This document shows positions 61,315 through 64,000 of a stretch of 64,000 nucleotides of DNA, piece by piece (within the stretch, counting starts at the first letter, position 1; every line of letters starts with the position of its first letter). Made by a program: the position numbers and the translations under genes. The notes below the pieces were generated by a model that was not told the origin of the DNA, did not search any database, and saw only the letters and a list, made by a program, of their open reading frames with translations. Origin of the DNA: Clitopilus passeckerianus (Eukaryota > Basidiomycota > Agaricomycetes > Agaricales > Entolomataceae); assembly GCA_944990035.1 (NCBI GenBank), contig CALYLX010000024.1:1-64000 (forward strand), read 5' to 3'.

Positions 61315-61987
61315 TTAGATTTGCTCACCATCTAGAGATGCCCACACAGAACTGGAGAGCCTGTTCAGGATGGAACGCTACACTCAAGAGCAAAAGCCAC
61401 TTACATCGATGCCATGCGCATTACAATGTCTTTATCTTGTTCGGTCATGTTCTCCACGTTCCCCTCACGGTCGGTCTTTAGAATCAAGATGCCACCATGC
61501 CATATAGCTTCAGGGGACATGCATAACCCCACCACATAGCGGTTTTGGAGGACATAGGGACATGCCTGAGATTCCCAGAGAATGACGAAATGATCTCTGT
61601 CGTCCTCATCTGGCGGACGAACTTCACCCATAATACGAGTGTTCTCGGGTTCCCCAGGTAAAGGTGGCAAGTTGTCCCAGTTATATCTATGGCAGGGTAC
61701 CCAGTCTTCGATGTTGAAGTCACGATAAGACTTCCCGTCTGGCGAACTGGATTCCTTACGCCGGACAGGGACTATTTGGGTATGACGACAGTGAACGCCC
61801 ATGTAGAACGCATCGCAGGCGCCCTTTGAAATGCATCAACATAAGTAAAAAGGCGTTGCATTTCAAGAGCTATTACTTGAGTACTCACATTAGGGAATTC
61901 CTCGGCGGTCATCTCCTCGACTTTGCGATAGACGACTTCATCTGTAGCTGTGAAGAGGCGATGGTCAGTGTTGGCTGGAAGAGACAT
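61315..61987 (-). CDS. Hypothetical 187-residue protein
   Basis: Not recognised. Exons on the complement: 61889-61987, 61405-61823, 61315-61360. It begins MSLPANTDHRLFTATDEVVY, with EEMTAEEFPN before the first intron; exon 2 contains CDAFYMGVHCRHTQIVPVRR, WVPCHRYNWDNLPPLPGEP and YVVGLCMSPEAIWHGGILIL. No signal peptide or membrane segment; mostly polar, probably cytosolic. If the second donor (ATGTAAGTGG at 61405-61397) is not spliced, the protein ends in TAA after ASM, 15 residues shorter; both endings fit. It sits between the P450 set and a reductase on the same strand, so a linked metabolic role is possible but unproven. Confidence 0.6.
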
Positions 61988-62528
61988 GTTGGTGGGTGTG
62001 GATTGTGAAACAAGCTAGGACGGATCGTTCGTATTCACGCAGACACTCTTTAAAGGCCTGATACAGCCCGGCAATCAAACTTCCAATACTAGGAGGGAAG
62101 GCAATTGACCAAGCCATAATGATAGACATGATGAAACTCAGTCCTTCAATCGCAATTCAGCAGAGATCCATGTAACGGTTAGTCTCGGTGACATTCTGTT
62201 TGTCGACTGTTCTAGAAAGTATACCGGCAGCCAAGGCACCAAACTCCGTTCGACATATATGTGTAGTTTAACGACTGGTCTACCTGCTGACCGAGCTATT
62301 GCGCCACAGGTTTAATGACCGACACCCGGCGACTATTATCTTGTTAGGGCATGGGGCGCGATATAGGAGCCGGGCTGAAGTTAGAAAGTGTCAAAAAACC
62401 GGCGCTGAGTACTAGTGAGTATCGTAGATACGAGGAAACAGTCCCCTGAGAATACTGATGCTGGCGGGTGATCACGTCAAAAGAGCCAACACCAGAAACG
62501 AAAGGAGGAAGATATGTTCGTTAGACCA
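61988..62528. other. Intergenic
   Basis: Upstream region of the 187-residue protein and 3' flank of the reductase. A stretch near 62285-62310 resembles a tRNA A-box on the minus strand but lacks a B-box and cloverleaf. Confidence 0.5.
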
Positions 62529-63850
62529 TTAGGAAACAGTAGGATCTACTTTGACGACAATCTTCCCCGTTGCCCTCGAACTCATCATTCTCTCGTACGC
62601 CTTCAGGACATCATCGAACTCGTAGACCGAATCAACAACTGGCTTAATAGTTCCTGAATAAAAGACCATTCGGACAAGCTGAATCGACAACCCGTAGTGA
62701 AGAACACATACCGTTGACAATCATTTCCTGGATTTCTTGGAGTCGCCTCTTGTTATTTTTCACGAGGTGGAACCTGAAATTAGTTAGCAAAAATACCAAC
62801 CGATGTAGAAGAGCTTCCTCTCAACTTGTATCTCCTCTTAGTTCCACCCAACCAGGACGGAATAAGGAAAGCAGAAAAAGCAGTTTGAACGGTCAGCCAA
62901 AGTTGGTGAAGGGAGAGATCCTTCGGCATAGGCCCAGTCGAGACATAGATGCCGTTTGGTGCCAGATAGGCCGGGCTATGCGTGTAAAGGGATGAATCTA
63001 TCAATGCCACCGCGTCATAAATTACATGGAACTTCGGAGACGGCGGGTTCTTGGAAAGGTATTCGTGAAGAGGTTCCTTGGTGTAGTCGATTACCTGAAG
63101 ACCCTTAGCGAAGAGGAAACACGGTGATGAAGCATTGACAAACCTCGTCTGCGCCCAATTTCTTGACATAGTCCAAGTTTCTGGTGGATGCGGTCGCAAC
63201 CACTTTAGCGCCCTTGGCCTTTGCTATTTGAATTGCGAAGGCACCGACAGCAGAGCTGCCACCGTTGATCAAAACCGTCTGGCCTGCCTCCAGTTTGCCG
63301 ACATCGAACATGCCCTCATACGCTGTTTGAGCAGTGAGCGTGATCCCAGCAGCTTCAACGGGAGAAATGTTATCGGGTCGCAGTACGATGTGGTCCGCTG
63401 GAAGGCGGACATATTCGCAAAGGGAGCCTTGTTTCGTTTTGGGACCCAATTCTATATTCTGTCAGCAAACAGCAAAGAGGAGAGTGAAGAGACATACCAG
63501 CTGAAACATAGCCAAACACTTGGTCGCCAGCTTTGAATTCAGTATCACCCCCGTCAGCGATAACCCCGGAGAAATCGTGTTCTGCGGGGAGCGGCCTTCT
63601 CGCAAGAAAGTTAGGCGCCAATCTCATTACTTTATATCCTCTAGAAGAATTTCAAATTAATGAAGTCGTCCGAAATTTTTTCTTGATATACTTACACTGG
63701 ATTGAGTGCAGCTGCTTGAACCTTGACAAGGACCTGTCCCGGCTCTAGCTCAGATGATATCGGCCAGTCGTTTCTGAGCTTCAGTGCTGTCTCTGGCCGT
63801 CCTCGACGTTCGATAACCCAGGCTTTTTGGGTTTGGACTTTGAAGGACAT
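62529..63850 (-). CDS. Medium-chain dehydrogenase/reductase, zinc-independent quinone-oxidoreductase or ToxD-like type
   Basis: NADPH-dependent reductase of the MDR superfamily, 353 residues. Exons on the complement: 63696-63850, 63498-63640, 63144-63451, 62826-63094, 62712-62773, 62529-62653. The GroES-like part has VLVKVQAAALNPVGYKVM, HDFSGVIAD and GDQVFGYVSA; the Rossmann part has LINGGSSAVGAFAIQIAKAK, VVATAS and VIDYTK; the end is IKPVVDSVYEFDDVLKAYER. The cysteine and histidine ligands of zinc alcohol dehydrogenases are absent. In fungi such proteins act as trans-enoyl reductases in polyketide clusters or as general quinone/enone reductases; which applies cannot be told. The fourth donor (AA|GTTGAG, 62825) was chosen because it restores YKFHLVKNN. 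Confidence 0.9.
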
Positions 63851-64000
63851 GATCTACGAGAAAGACCACTTTGCGAAGGACCCGGTTTTTGAACGTACTT
63901 GATCTCGGACCGCCGCTTCATGTCATTGGTTCCTTCGCCCGGTGACACTGCTCAATAGACAGAATACACCACTGTAAAACGCGCTGCGGCAGTCGGTTTG

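Noticed and set aside
62270..62320. Minus-strand sequence resembling a tRNA A-box (TGGCGCAATAGCTCGGTCAGCAGG)
   Set aside because: No GGTTCGAnnCC B-box follows at the right distance and no cloverleaf can be drawn.

Overview
The window reads as nuclear DNA of a filamentous basidiomycete, most likely an Agaricomycete. Genes are dense and broken by many short introns (mostly 48-65 nt, GT-AG with a few GC-AG). Exon ends were placed by hand from splice signals, reading frame and conserved protein motifs; every model given as complete closes in frame.

Layout. 1-5.3 kb: an aldo-keto reductase (cut by the left edge), an RCC1-repeat mitochondrial protein and a low-complexity protein. 5.9-10.5 kb: three tandem secreted double-psi beta-barrel proteins. 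10.9-17.1 kb: a SERCA-type Ca2+ pump divergent from a SIP5-like RING protein. 17.1-24 kb: mostly empty, with one small secreted or anchored protein. 24-28.8 kb: an arrestin-like protein divergent from an SLC35F6-like transporter. 28.8-34.8 kb: a gene desert, followed by an orphan protein with a C-terminal membrane anchor. 37-49.7 kb: a housekeeping block with SHQ1, TRP2, mitochondrial uS2, an Ssb-type Hsp70, a replication factor C subunit, the CAF-1 large subunit and Spc24. 50.3-63.9 kb: an accessory block with one P450 on the plus strand, three tandem P450 paralogues on the minus strand, an unrecognised 187-residue protein and a medium-chain dehydrogenase/reductase.

How the genes relate. SHQ1/TRP2, uS2m/Hsp70 and RFC/CAF-1 are divergent pairs with short shared promoters; the RFC/CAF-1 one carries an MluI-type cell-cycle box. 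The P450/reductase block looks like a small oxidative metabolism cluster, but no backbone-making enzyme is visible here.

The most unusual signals are micro-exons of 3 and 5 nt, each deduced from splice signals, intron length and protein alignment; a P450 whose conserved Trp codon has become a stop that also forms a new splice acceptor; three frame-supported GC-AG introns; intron loss within two paralogue families; and a leftover second copy of a P450 promoter with no gene behind it. No CRISPR, tRNA, rRNA or intact transposon was recognised. I found no clear new multi-gene system.
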